From Gerris lacustris (taxonomy: Eukaryota > Arthropoda > Insecta > Hemiptera > Gerridae): 64,000 bases of DNA. The position numbers and the translations under genes are program-made. Of the stretch, positions 44,376 to 57,922 are shown one piece after another; positions within the stretch are counted from its first letter, which is position 1, and each line of letters opens with the position of its first letter. The DNA lies in the NCBI GenBank assembly GCA_951217055.1, contig OX578279.1:72203131-72267130 (forward strand), written 5' to 3'. The notes beneath the pieces are model-generated. The model saw only the letters and a program-made list of their open reading frames with translations, did no database searches and had not been told where the DNA came from.

Positions 44376-46690
44376 GATGTGGGTCCGATCAGTGTCATGA
44401 TGATGTGATTTATATTTATAGTTCGAGGACGGAGCAGGAGGAGGGACACCCCCCATGGGGCACTCTTGTCCCACTCTTTGATGTGGGTCCGATCAGTGTC
44501 ATGATGATGTGATTTATATCTATGGTTCGAGGACGGAGCAGGAGGAGGGACCCCCTATAGGGCACTCTTGTCCCACTCTTTGATGTGGGTCCGGTCCGTG
44601 TCATGATGATGTGATTTATATCTATGGTTCGAGGACGGAGCAGGAGGAGGGAGCCCCTATAGGGCACTCTTGTCCCACTCTTTGATGTGGGTCCGGTCCG
44701 TGTCATGATGATGTGATTTATATCTATGGTTCGAGGACGGAGCAGGAGGAGGGACCCCCTATAGGGCACTCTTGTCCCACTCTTTGATGTGGGTCCGGTC
44801 CGTGTCATGATGATGTGATTTATATCTATGGTTCGAGGACGGAGCAGGAGGAGGGACCCCCTATAGGGCACTCTTGTCCCACTCTTTGATGTGGGTCCGG
44901 TCCGTGTCATGATGATGTGATTTATATCTATGGTTCGAGGACGGAGCAGGAGGAGGGAGCCCCTATAGGGCACTCTTGTCCCACTCTTTGATGTGGGTCC
45001 GGTCCGTGTCATGATGATGTGATTTATATCTATGGTTCGAGGACGGAGCAGGAGGAGGGACCCCCTATAGGGCACTCTTGTCCCACTCTTTGATGTGGGT
45101 CCGGTCCGTGTCATGATGATGTGATTTATATCTATGGTTCGAGGACGGAGCAGGAGGAGGGACCCCCTATAGGGCACTCTTGTCCCACTCTTTGATGTGG
45201 GTCCGGTCCGTGTCATGATGATGTGATTTATATCTATGGTTCGAGGACGGAGCAGGAGGAGGGACCCCCTATAGGGCACTCTTGTCCCACTCTTTGATGT
45301 GGGTCCGATCAGTGTCATGATGATGTGATTTATATCTATGGTTCGAGGACGGAGCAGGAGGAGGGACCCCCTATAGGGCACTCTTGTCCCACTCTTTGAT
45401 GTGGGTCCGGTCCGTGTCATGATGATGTGATTTATATCTATGGTTCGAGGACGGAGCAGGAGGAGGGACCCCCTATAGGGCACTCTTGTCCCACTCTTTG
45501 ATGTGGGTCCGATCAGTGTCATGATGATGTGATTTATATCTATGGTTCGAGGACGGAGCAGGAGGAGGGACCCCCTATAGGGCACTCTTGTCCCACTCTT
45601 TGATGTGGGTCCGGTCCGTGTCATGATGATGTGATTTATATCTATGGTTCGAGGACGGAGCAGGAGGAGGGACCCCCTATAGGGCACTCTTGTCCCACTC
45701 TTTGATGTGGGTCCGGTCCGTGTCATGATGATGTGATTTATATCTATGGTTCGAGGACGGAGCAGGAGGAGGGACCCCCTATAGGGCACTCTTGTCCCAC
45801 TCTTTGATGTGGGTCCGGTCCGTGTCATGATGATGTGATTTATATCTATGGTTCGAGGACGGAGCAGGAGGAGGGAGCCCCTATAGGGCACTCTTGTCCC
45901 ACTCTTTGATGTGGGTCCGGTCCGTGTCATGATGATGTGATTTGTATCTATGGTTTGAGGACGGAGCAGGGAGAAGGACACCTCCTATGGGTATGGGGCT
46001 CTCTTCCCCCACTCTTTGATGTAGTCCGATTGATGTGGGTCCTATCCGTGACATGATGACGTGATTTATATCTATGGTTCGAGGACGGAGCAGGAGGAGG
46101 GACACCCCCTATAGGGCACTCTTGTCCCACTCTTTGATGTGGGTCCGGTCCGTGTCATGATGATGTGATTTATATCTATGGTTCGAGGACGGAGCAGGAG
46201 GAGGGACACCCCCTATAGGGCACTCTTCTCCCACTCTTTGATGTGGGTCCGGTCCGTGTCATGATGATGTGATTTATATCTATGGTTCGAGGACGGAGCA
46301 GGAGGAGGGACACCCCCTATAGGGCACTCTTGTCCCACTCTTTGATGTGGGTCCGGTCCGTGTCATGATGATGTGATTTATATCTATGGTTCGAGGACGG
46401 AGCAGGGAGAAGGACACCCCCTATGGGGCTCTCTTCCCCCACTCTTTGATGTAGTCCGATTGATGTGGGTCCTATCCGTGACATGATGACGTGATTTGTA
46501 TCTATAGTTGTAGGACGGAGCAGGGAGAAGGACACCTCCTATGGGTATGGGGCTCTCTTCCCCCACTCTTTGATGTAGTCCGATTGATGTGGGTCCTATC
46601 CGTGACATGATGACGTGATTTGTATCTATAGTTGTAGGACGGAGCAGGACGAGGGACACCCCCTATGGGGCACTCTTCCCCCACACTTTG
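44376..46690. repeat. GC-rich 102-bp satellite, about 22 units
   Basis: Units run GATGTGGGTCCGGTCCGTGT ... GGTTCGAGGACGGAGCAGGA ... GGGCACTCTTGTCCCACTCT. Period is 102 bp (44480 to 44582 and onward), with GGTCCG/GATCAG and GACCCCC/GAGCCCC subtypes. From ~45950 units diverge: longer forms with an added GATGTAGTCCGATT segment, then forms with GTAGGACGG. The minus strand is open for 521 codons (44416-45981) because 102 is divisible by three. The product is a bare 34-residue repeat without signal or domain. I regard it as a satellite, with homogenised central units and older edges. Confidence 0.95.
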
Positions 46691-46880
46691 ACGCACGCTT
46701 ATATACCTTGCTAATGACTACACCATACTCGCTTCGGCGGTACAATGCACAAATGTATGATGTGTGAAGTAGCAGGAACTCTCCACCACGGGGCGTAAAA
46801 TGGGCCTAAAAGATGGCCTAATTGCTAGGTTCGAACAAGTGGTTTGTCCTACCCGTTCTAGTAGGAAGTACTAGATTACT
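46691..46880 (+). repeat. Possible SINE-like sequence beside the satellite
   Basis: TTATATACC lies ~25 bp before ATACTCGCTTCGGCGGTACA. Further on GATGGCCTAATTGCTAGGTTCGAACAAG includes a B-box-like GGTTCGAAC, followed by (CTA)n. The structure hints at a polymerase III-derived element but I cannot place it. Confidence 0.3.
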
Positions 46881-48242
46881 ACTACTACTATTATTTAGTA
46901 AATATTAAAGGAACAAAAATACTCTAATACAATTTAAAATGTCAGATGATATAATTTCTCTAATTTGTACTAATTAAGTAAAAAATCTCAGTAAATTCTG
47001 GCACACACACTCACTAACTCATCATAAAAATTTTAAGTGACTTCCAGAAAAGCTAGAAACTTAAAATTTGGCACACTTGTAGCTATAGCCGTGAAACTGA
47101 CAGGAAAATCCCAATGTTCATTTTTTTTTCTTAACTCTCCCTCCTGTTGTAAGTGTTCATGAAGAATCCACCGAACACAAACAGTCCTATCGGACATACT
47201 TAGAGCATGACCGAATGATGACAAATATCGCCAACAGATTCAAGCAGTGCAGGGTAAATGGAGGTAGAAATTTAAGGAATGTTACTTTTTACTTCATGAT
47301 AATATTTTTAAACTTTTCTGGTATGCTTTGTAAATGTTAACTCTTCATCTTTCAATTTAAAAAAAAAAAAATCATTGAGGTAACCTGGTTCAAAAACTGT
47401 CAGGTTTGACTGCCGGACCTTGGAGTTATTATTAAAATTATTTATTTAAAATTGTAATTAACAACAATGGTAAATAATTTGTTGGAAAAATATAGTAAAG
47501 ATCACATACCTACCTACAAGAAAGCTTTTACTTACTGATCATAAAAAAATCGAGAATTGAATCAGTTACTTATCACTGATTTGGATACCTATTTAACTCA
47601 TAATCAGAATATATTCAGTGTAAGCGCCTCTTAACTTATAGATATTAAGCTCAGATTAATAGTCGACACTAAAACAACAGATAATAAAGCCGCTTATAGA
47701 ACTATCAATAATATAATCAAGCAAAAAGGATAATATCGATGTGATATAATATTCAATTAAACAGTTTAACTAAATTTCATTATAATTTTATCCAAAGCCT
47801 TTAATATTATATAAGATTGAAACTGCGGTCTTATATTATTATATTACATAATCAATAATATACTGTCATAGATAACTAAATAATGTATGAACCCTACAAT
47901 ACTTAAAATTTAAATTTATCTAAATCACCCTGTATAAAATGAATTATGTAAATATATAAATCATGTAGATGTTTACATACATATATTTGTTTGTTGTTTA
48001 CATATATTTGTACACATAGGGATGTACACAAAAGAAAAGAGTGTAAGTAAACGATGAAGTTAATTAAATAATAAGTAGTAATATTAAATAATTAGTAATT
48101 CAATCACACGATATTTTGTAAACATAGTGTAGTAAACATAAGTAGAACAAGATTTATTTTTTACATTTTAATGATAAAGGTTTTACATGATTAATGATAA
48201 AGGTATTCATAAATTTTAAGTACTATTATCTAGAAGAATCGG
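46881..48242. other. AT-rich stretch, partly repeat-like
   Basis: A GC-richer block at 47030-47230 gives a 63-codon minus frame (starting MSSFGHALSMSD). Its strand-complement words (GAAACTTAAAATTTGGCACAC) resemble dispersed repeats. No gene is called. Confidence 0.4.
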
Positions 48243-48822
48243 TCCGAGATAACTCAGACAAACTTTCTCATATACGAGTTCATAATTACTTAGCCCAGTG
48301 TTTTCCATTTATTAGATTTCGTATGTGCATTTAATTATTACTGAACATTTCATAAAAATTTACCATAAAAATAACTTCTACCGAGTGGGGAATCGAGCCC
48401 GGACTCTCTCTGTCCACGTTTTAAGATAGTTTATTAAGACTAGATTTTCTTGGGGAAAACGGCATTTATCGTTAGATTCATATTTAAATGGACTACATTT
48501 TAGAATTTTTTAATCAAAATCGTCGGAACCGTTTTCAAGAATTTTTTTTTCAGAGTTTGGGGGGGGGGGTAGTGCCTCTAAATTTAGAGCTAAAATTAAT
48601 TTATTGATTCCACTTTGAGGTATGATTTTTATGAACATGTATGCTAAATTTCGTCAAAATCGGTACCAGTAGTTTAGGCTACACGTGTCTGGACAGAAGA
48701 CCGAAAGACATTTTTTAAAAACCCCTATTTTGTCTCAGGGGACCTCAAAACGTGTAAATCCATCAAAATCTCAAAATCGTATTTCCGCGCCATCACAAAA
48801 CTTTCCCTTTATATGAGAAAGT
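48243..48822. repeat. Dispersed repeat family G, copy 2
   Basis: Starts TCCGAGATAACTCAGACAAA, with antisense B-box GGGGAATCGAGCCCGG (~48388) and TAAATTTCGTCAAAATCGGT, and ends TTTATATGAGAAAGT. A run of 11 G (48559-48569) replaces the usual GGGG. Confidence 0.85.
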
Positions 48823-49041
48823 TAAAAATGGATGAATAAAACGTGTATCGATAATGTTCAAGTAAAGATTTTCTTAATGAAACTTGAATCATTCATGTCT
48901 ATTGAGAAGCTACAAACATTTTATAGACTTAGATTATTATAAATGAAGTTCTATGAAACCATTTCCACTTCACCAATTCATTCATGTTGAATTGCATTGA
49001 AAGCAATTAAGGCATGAAACAATAATGTTAATATGTAAAAC

Positions 49042-49727
<686 letters not shown>

Positions 49728-49808
<81 letters not shown>
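49728..49808. repeat. (TA)n microsatellite
   Basis: About 80 bp of pure AT dinucleotide. Confidence 0.98.
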
Positions 49809-49812
<4 letters not shown>

Positions 49813-49899
49813 CATGGAAAGAAATTAATGTTATTTTTTAAAAAAAAACAAATGAGAATATTCACACCCTGGGGAATGGGTCTTTAAAGCCTTAAATGC

Positions 49900-51520
<1,621 letters not shown>

Positions 51521-51605
51521 AATGTTGCCTCTGTAGCCTCATATTAGTAATCTTCACATGCGAGAGGTTATGAGTTCGAATTCGGTTGGCTACCCTAAAT
51601 TTTTA
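51521..51605 (+). repeat. Possible tRNA-related SINE fragment
   Basis: TTGCCTCTGTAGCCTCATATTAGTAATC and GAGTTCGAATTCGGTTGG are placed like A- and B-boxes (about 45 bp apart) and are followed by an AT-rich tail. It is poorly conserved. Confidence 0.4.
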
Positions 51606-51693
51606 TTGAAATAAACAAAAATAACTTTAAATTAAATTTACATAATTACATCATTTTTTTATTGGACTCTTCTATAATAGCAGGTTAATGCGA

Positions 51694-52744
51694 CTCATTT
51701 GACCTTACTGAAAATGTGTTAATTCATTTGTCCTTACTGAAAATGTGTTAAGTAATTGAATGGTTTCAATTAATTTGACCTTACTGAAAATGTGTTAATT
51801 CATTTGTCCTTACTGAAAATGTGTTAAGTAATTGAATGGTTTCAATTAATTTGACCTTACTGAAAATGTGTTAATTCATTTGTCCTTACTGAAAATGTGT
51901 TAAGTAATTGAATGGTTTCAATTAATTTGACCTTACTGAAAATGTGTTAATTCATTTGTCCTTACTGAAAATGTGTTAAGTAATTAAATGGTTTCAATTA
52001 ATTTGACCTTACTGAAAATGTGTTAATTCATTTGTCCTTACTGAAAATGTGTTAAGTAATTGAATGGTTTCAATTAATTTGACCTTACTGAAAATGTGTT
52101 AATTGAATGGTTTTAATTCATTGGACCTTACTGAAAATGTGGTAATTGAATAGTTTCAATTCATTTGTCCTTACTGAAAATGTGATAATTGAATAGTTTC
52201 AATTAATTTGACCTTACTGAAAATGTGATAATTGAATAGATTCAATTAATTTGACCTTACTGAAAATGTGTTAATTGAATGGTTTCAATTAATTTGACCT
52301 TACAGAAAATGTGTTAATTGAATGGTTTCAATTAATTTGACCTTACTGAAAATATGTTAATTGAATGGTTTCAATTAATTTGACCTTACTGAAAATGTGT
52401 TAATTGAATATTTTCAATTAATTTGACCTTACTGAAAATGTGTTAATTGAATGGTTTCAATTAATTTGACCTTACTGAAAATATGTTAATTGAATAGTTT
52501 CAATTAATTTGACCTTACTGAAAATGTGTTAATTGAATGGTTTCAATTAATTTGACCTTACTGAAAATGTGTTAATTGAATGGTTTTAATTAATTTGACC
52601 TTACTGAAAATGTGTTAATTGAATATTTTCAATTAATTTGACCTTACTGAAAATATGTTAATTGAATAGTTTCAATTAATTTGACCTTACTGAAAATGTG
52701 TTAATTGAATGGTTTCAATTAATTTGACCTTACTGAAAATGTGT
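51694..52744. repeat. 43-bp tandem repeat with a 76-bp higher-order zone
   Basis: From ~52085 to 52744 units of 43 bp (TTAATTGAATGGTTTCAATT, AATTTGACCTTACTG, AAAATGTG) repeat about 15 times. From 51694 to ~52085 the period is 76 bp, made of a full unit plus a shortened unit (AATTCATTTGTCCTTACTG). Most units contain TGACCT, the complement of AGGTCA. Confidence 0.95.
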
Positions 52745-54028
52745 AAAAATACTGTTTGAGAGCCTTATTATAGGGTCTTCGTACTTTTTCTTACCAATTT
52801 ATTTCCAATAACATTTTGGAAACTAGATTTATTAAAAAAAAAAAAAATTGTCTCGAAATTTTCCAATTTTAGGCTCCAAATCTCCACAAACGACAAAAAG
52901 ACATTTTCTAAAAACAACTTCTTTGAATATAAAACTTTAGAATATCTAAATCGAATATTTGCTATTTAATGACCTGTAGTTCTTATTGGGCGTGTAGTTC
53001 TTATGAGCGCACCTAATCAAGGTATTGACGAAGGCGTAATTAAGGGTGAATATTGTAGGTAAATGTCCGAATTTTCTGAATGATTTTCAATGTGGTGATA
53101 AGATAAGAATTGACGCTACTTCAATGTGGCACCTACTCAAATTCCGCCAATGAACTGAGTGATAAAGGTTTAACACAAACCGAGGAAGGATTCGTTGCCC
53201 TATTTTGTTTGGAAATAACACTGCCTAAAAAAAACGAGGTGCTAAAAGCAAATAATTTCCTAATTATATCTTGAGCACTAGACTCAAAGAATGAATAGAA
53301 AAATATATCGTAAATGAGTGTGCTGAAATATATTTTGATATATAGTAGCAATGGGAAATTTAACTAATCAAGTCTATCTCACTCATTTACATATTAATGC
53401 AAATTAGTAATAAGAAAAGTTATAAAGATGAAATTTTGGGTGAATTATCATCACAAGATAGAGTTTACAGAATAATACAGTTAGGTACCTAATTATTCAA
53501 ACAAAACATTTCCATAAATGAAAACATCTCGTATAATGTTTCAAATAACGGTAACTATTATGCTTCAGAAAAATAACCATGTTGCTCATTATCAAAAGGG
53601 GTTTTTCTTTTCTTTTTTAATCGTGAAAATATCGGTGTGAATCTAGTCACTCTCAATTTTAAAGAAAAAAAATCCTCTTTACCAAAGGATACTTTAAAGC
53701 TTTAAAACGTAAAAACAACTGATCTTCGAGTCAATTTTATAAAAGTAGATAGAAAAAGCGTGTTCTACTACTTCAAAGGTAAAAAAAAAATACCTTGACG
53801 GAGACATGTTAAGTACACGTATACGGTAGCGTTATTAAAGCACGTACTCGAATGTTCAACCACTAACCATAACCGTGGTTTTAAACCGAGGTTATAACAA
53901 TCTCTATCTAATCTAAGATTTTTCTCTTTTAAGTTACCCCCGAAAAAAAACCTCGTCTTTGAAGGGATGTAAACGTCTGATAGGCTTTCCCCTGCAGCAT
54001 TTAGTCAACCACCTTGGGAGAAAAAGTC
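52745..54028. other. Unassigned stretch
   Basis: The 72-codon minus frame at 53133-53351 is not recognised. Nothing else was seen. Confidence 0.4.
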
Positions 54029-54268
54029 TTAAAAAAGTCGGTTCTTCAGGTGCTTAACCGCGGGGAAGCACTCAAAGTAGCGACCTTTTTTGTCTTTATG
54101 CCTAGCTAAGTGGCTTCCACCTCGAATGAAAAACTCAAGCAGTCCTTTGATATTTTCTTCTTCTATATTCAAGTCTACACGGCAAGTGACACAATCAGAA
54201 ACAAGTGGAACGGGATTAAAGCAAACTATAAAAATAGTTTTGACAACACTTATAAAAAGAACCCACAT
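54029..54268 (-). CDS. Candidate small secreted protein or 3' exon
   Basis: A 79-codon frame starts MWVLFISVVKTIFIVCF, which looks like a signal peptide, followed by NPVPLVSDCVTCRVDL, NIEEENIKGLLEFFIRGG, SHLARHKDKKGRYFECF and PAVKHLKNRLF. The composition is not repeat-like and has three Cys after the hydrophobic start. Alternatively the first third is not coding. On the minus strand CCGTTCCACTTG..CTTGCCGTGTAG|A is a reasonable splice acceptor just before the NIEEEN codons, making the rest a terminal exon ending in TAA. The opposing plus-strand 63-codon frame is its shadow. I do not recognise the product. It shares no repeat with the rest of the window, which favours unique sequence. Confidence 0.35.
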   Translation of the reverse strand: MWVLFISVVKTIFIVCFNPVPLVSDCVTCRVDLNIEEENIKGLLEFFIRGGSHLARHKDKKGRYFECFPAVKHLKNRLF

Positions 54269-54404
54269 AATAAATAAATGAAAACAAATACAGTAACAAA
54301 ACAGTAGTTATTTTTATAAAATTAGCATTTGTAAAGGTCAAATGTTTGGTGATATTAATAACTTATCAAGAGAGGAAAAACAAGTAGAGAATTAATGAGA
54401 TTAA

Positions 54405-54538
54405 GGGTGGGGATATATGTACTAGAGCATTAGCCCTAATTGAGCATGCATTCGCCCCGTTTTCCTCAGATGTTGACAAGGCTAGCCGAACGGAAACGCG
54501 CGCTCATTCGGGACGAATGCTCAAGTGTATCCCCACCC
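54405..54538. mobile_element. PIF/Harbinger-like MITE, 134 bp
   Basis: GGGTGGGGATAT at the left and GTATCCCCACCC at the right are inverted. TAA flanks both (54402-54404, 54539-54541). Pairing continues imperfectly through GAGCATTAG / CGAATGCTC. It is the third element here flanked by TAA, with unrelated ends. Confidence 0.75.
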
Positions 54539-54722
54539 TAAGATGCAAATCTTGAGCAAATCCCTTGAGAATAATACCTGAAATAGGCTCGCAATGATGG
54601 GTATCTAAATCTTAGACACAAATCCAGTGGAATATCTAGATTTATCTATTTAAATGTGTTGAATGAAATAAATAAAATAGATTATTCGACTTAACTTCCT
54701 CCTACCACATTTCGAAGTAGAA

Positions 54723-55315
54723 ATATTCAACAGTGACCTATAAGTACAGTAGTAATAGGTAATAGCATGTTTTTATCACTATATGTCTCAGTTAAACAGA
54801 AAAACACAACCAATAATATTCAACAGTGACCCATAAGTACAGTAATAGCAGGTTTTTATCACTATTTGCCTCAGTTAAACAGAAATACACAACTAATAAT
54901 ATTTAACAGTGACCCATAAGTACAGTAATAGCATGTTCTAATCACTATAATAGGTCTGAGTTAAACAGAAAAACACAACCAATAATATTCAACAGTGACC
55001 TATAAGTACAATAATAGCATGTTCTAATCACTGTATGTCTGAGTTAACAGCAAAACACAACTATCAATATTCAACAGTGACCTATAAGTACAGTAATAGC
55101 ATGTTCTAATCACTATATTATGTGTCAATTAAATAGAAAAACACAACCAATAATATTCAACAGTGACTTATAAGTACAGTAATAGCATGTTCTACTCACT
55201 ATTTGTCTCAGTTAAACAGAAAAATACGACCAATAATATGTAACAGTGACCTGTACGTACAGTATTAGTATGTTAAATCACAATATGTCTTGAGTTAAAC
55301 AGAAAAACACAACCT
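54723..55315. repeat. 82-94-bp tandem repeat, seven units
   Basis: ATATTCAACAGTGACC recurs at 54723, 54817, 54899, 54985, 55067, 55153 and 55237. Units share AAGTACAGTAATAGCATG and GTTAAACAGAAAAACACAAC and differ by small indels. Confidence 0.92.
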
Positions 55316-56654
55316 TAAACTCTAAAAACTCTATTTTTCAGTAAACCTAAGGATATTTAAAAGTTTATCACAATAATTAAAACTCGAAGAGAAAACATGA
55401 TTTCTTAGTTAATTATCAAATCATAATAGCAAATGTTTTATACAGATTGTATTCGACCAATTTTATCGGCGGCAATCAGTTACCTTACTTTTAAATTAAC
55501 ACAAGTTGACTGCTGATAAGGCCCAATTAACGTAAATTTATTAAAAAATGGTAGTTTTATATGAATAAAAAATAACTAATACATAATACTAAATTATAAT
55601 TGTTCCCTCATAACAGATCACGCACACGACTGCTTATTTACTTTCAACGAATCGGAATGAAAAAGTATTTAACTTGACTTAAGTTTCAATTTTTACATCT
55701 TCATTTTCATTAAACAAAATGTTACTTTTTATTGAAAATAAAATTCTTGACCCATAAATGTACAACAATTATATTTTTCTACTGATAAAAATGTGACATT
55801 AAATTGAAGAAAAGTGTGTATCTAATGCTTGAATAACTGTTTATTATAAATTCTAATACTCAAACCTTAAAAATGTACATCAAATAAAATAAAATATTTT
55901 TGAGATACATTTTTAATTAAAGAGGTTAGAAAATTATGATCTGATAGTATAGTGTTATTTACACTATGCTATCAGTATCTTAATAAATCGAAACTTATTT
56001 GTCGGTGGGAATTTTTATTGAAATCTAGTATATTAATTTGAAACATGTAGAAATAAAATAAATAGTAAAGTAATAATAGAAAATAAAAATAAATGTTTGT
56101 ATATAAAATCTAAATGAAAGTATATTTGATATGAGTAGGCAGTAGTTATATTGATATTGTGGACCAAGACAACCAGTGTAAACAGAATCCGTAAAAATTG
56201 CTACTTGACCTTTTCCTCTAAATTAAAAACATGTTTTTTCAGTAATTGAAAAGGGAATATACTTTCTTATTCGTGTCTGTACCAAATATTTAGAAAAAAT
56301 ATCTGTACAAACTAAAAAAAAAATAATATTAAAAAAAAAATAAAAAATAAAAAAAAATGTTTTATAATAATTGCAGATATTATAATTAATATTACAATTC
56401 TTTGATGTAACAAGCACGTGGATCTAGTATTTTCACTGAAAGAATGCTTAGACAAATATATTCACATATTCCTTTTGCAAAGTGTTTTTAACGCAATTTT
56501 ATCTAAACTAACATGGGATAACTAATTTATGAAAGATGTGACATTTTTATTTCTGGTTCACTTTGTAATTAACTTTTCTTTTAAGTTTTAATTTTTACTT
56601 TTCCACACAGGAAAAGTAGGAAAAGTATTGTTTTCACCAATACATTTTTTTTTC
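55316..56654. other. AT-rich stretch, nothing recognised
   Basis: A small palindrome TGATAGTATAGTGTTATTTACACTATGCTATCA (split at 55941-55974) is the only structure noted. Confidence 0.4.
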
Positions 56655-57355
56655 GAGATTTGTGTATGTGTGTGTGTATGTGTGTTATCATCGTAGCGCC
56701 CAAGGTATTTAACCTAGAGAGTTGAAACTTGGCAGAAAAATCAGTCCTAACCTATAGTTGTGCCGCCCGGAAAATCAACTTTTTCCGCCATCTTGAACCC
56801 AGTTTGCTGAGTTAGCAAAAATTTTAAAAAAATCGTAATAAATCGAAAATGGTCTTGATCGAGTTGAAATTTGGCTCTAATGTACCTCTCTGTATGACAA
56901 ACAAGCCCACTAAATTTCATTTTGATTTTGGCCGCCATTTTGAAGTTATACATTTTTAAACTTTGACGGTTAATAATACTGAAAGTATAAATAGGTTTTT
57001 GACATATAGCATATCGTTGGAACCGGAAAAAATTAAGGAACAAATATAAAAAAAACCGATGAAATTCCATTAATTAGTTTAAAAGTTATAAGTGAATATA
57101 ATTATTTATTAGTGCAATAATATTGATGTCGTCAAAGTTTGTTTACATCTGTCAAAATACCGCCAAACTTCAAATAATTAAATAAAATATAGGTATTAAA
57201 AATAAGGTTTTTTTTTTAAGAATGATAATAAATCAGTTAGTTCAGAACGGTCACCAACGTCCAATGCTGCTTCCTCCTGCTGCGAAGCAGCAGGAGAGGC
57301 CACTTTAGTGGCCTCTGAAGTGAGGAAAAGTTCCGAGGTACCCCGTACCCGATTT
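56655..57355. repeat. Unclassified transposon-like repeat with GC-rich 3' hairpins
   Basis: It opens with (TG)n, then ATCGTAGCGCCCAAGGTATT, GAGAGTTGAAACTTGGCAGA, TTTTCCGCCATCTTGAACCC, GTTGAAATTTGGCTCTAATG and GGCCGCCATTTTGAAG. These resemble the arthropod repeats that share the AAATTTGG signature. It ends with two strong hairpins (57274-57314). The 107-codon minus frame inside has no recognised domain. Confidence 0.5.
57271..57330 (+). other. Twin GC-rich hairpins enclosed by an outer stem
   Basis: CTCCTGCTGC-GAA-GCAGCAGGAG (57274-57296) is followed at once by AGGCCACT-TT-AGTGGCCT (57297-57314). TTCCTC before and GAGGAA after could close a three-way junction. The block stands out in AT-rich surroundings. 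Confidence 0.7.
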
Positions 57356-57380
57356 TTTTTAATTTTTTTAATTTTTTTAT

Positions 57381-57510
57381 TTTAATCTAAATCAAATTAT
57401 AATTATTATCATTAACTACGAGAGACATACAGATTAAAATAGACCCCAGCACCGGGACTTGAACCTCAGGCCTCCTACATATATCCGTTACATATACCTA
57501 TTAAATTATT
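57381..57510. mobile_element. tRNA-like foldback family, copy E (left arm only)
   Basis: AATCAAATTATAATTATTAT, ATTAACTACGAGAGACATAC and AGACCCCAGCACCGGGACTTGAACCTCAGG follow the left-arm order, with the antisense B-box GGGACTTGAACC. The right arm and outer palindrome are absent. Confidence 0.65.
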
Positions 57511-57918
57511 ATGAATAACGAGAGTTATCAATGAATTAATTATACGTTAGAACCATTTTCTGATTTGTTAAAGAGCCACTCTTTTCCTAATAGGTATATA
57601 AACATGTAAAACGCAAAACTTGCATTAAAGGACATTATAATGCTCTAGGACCTTAAGTGCATTAGGGTTTCAAAACCGTGATGCCTCTATTAATATTAAT
57701 AATAGTGCCTTGAATACTTGAATTAGGTTAAGGACTGAAACATTTATCAAACCTTAGCTTTCTGCTGCCACACTTGAAATCTACTATACATCTTAATTAT
57801 TCATTGATAATATGTCTGTTGTCTCGTATGAAATTAGTTCATTCCTCAATTTTAATAAAGAAATTATTATGTGAAACTCCTGGAATGAGGTTAGGTTAAA
57901 TTCTAATAAATATGATTC
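57511..57918. other. AT-rich stretch, nothing recognised
   Basis: No supported feature. Confidence 0.5.
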
Positions 57919-57922
57919 TTAA

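Noticed and set aside
44416..45981. 521-codon open frame on the minus strand as a repeat-containing protein gene
   Set aside because: The frame is open only because the 102-bp satellite unit is divisible by three and has no stop in that frame. There is no signal peptide, domain or unique terminus, and the frame breaks where unit length changes.
46715..46760. U6 snRNA gene: a TATA box ~25 bp before CGCTTCGGCGGTAC
   Set aside because: Only the first ~15 bases resemble the U6 5' end. The conserved ACAGAGA and following regions are absent, so it is a chance match or a distant SINE.
56747..57070. 107-codon minus-strand ORF
   Set aside because: It lies in a dispersed repeat with the AAATTTGG signature, has no recognisable domain and starts inside low-complexity AT sequence.
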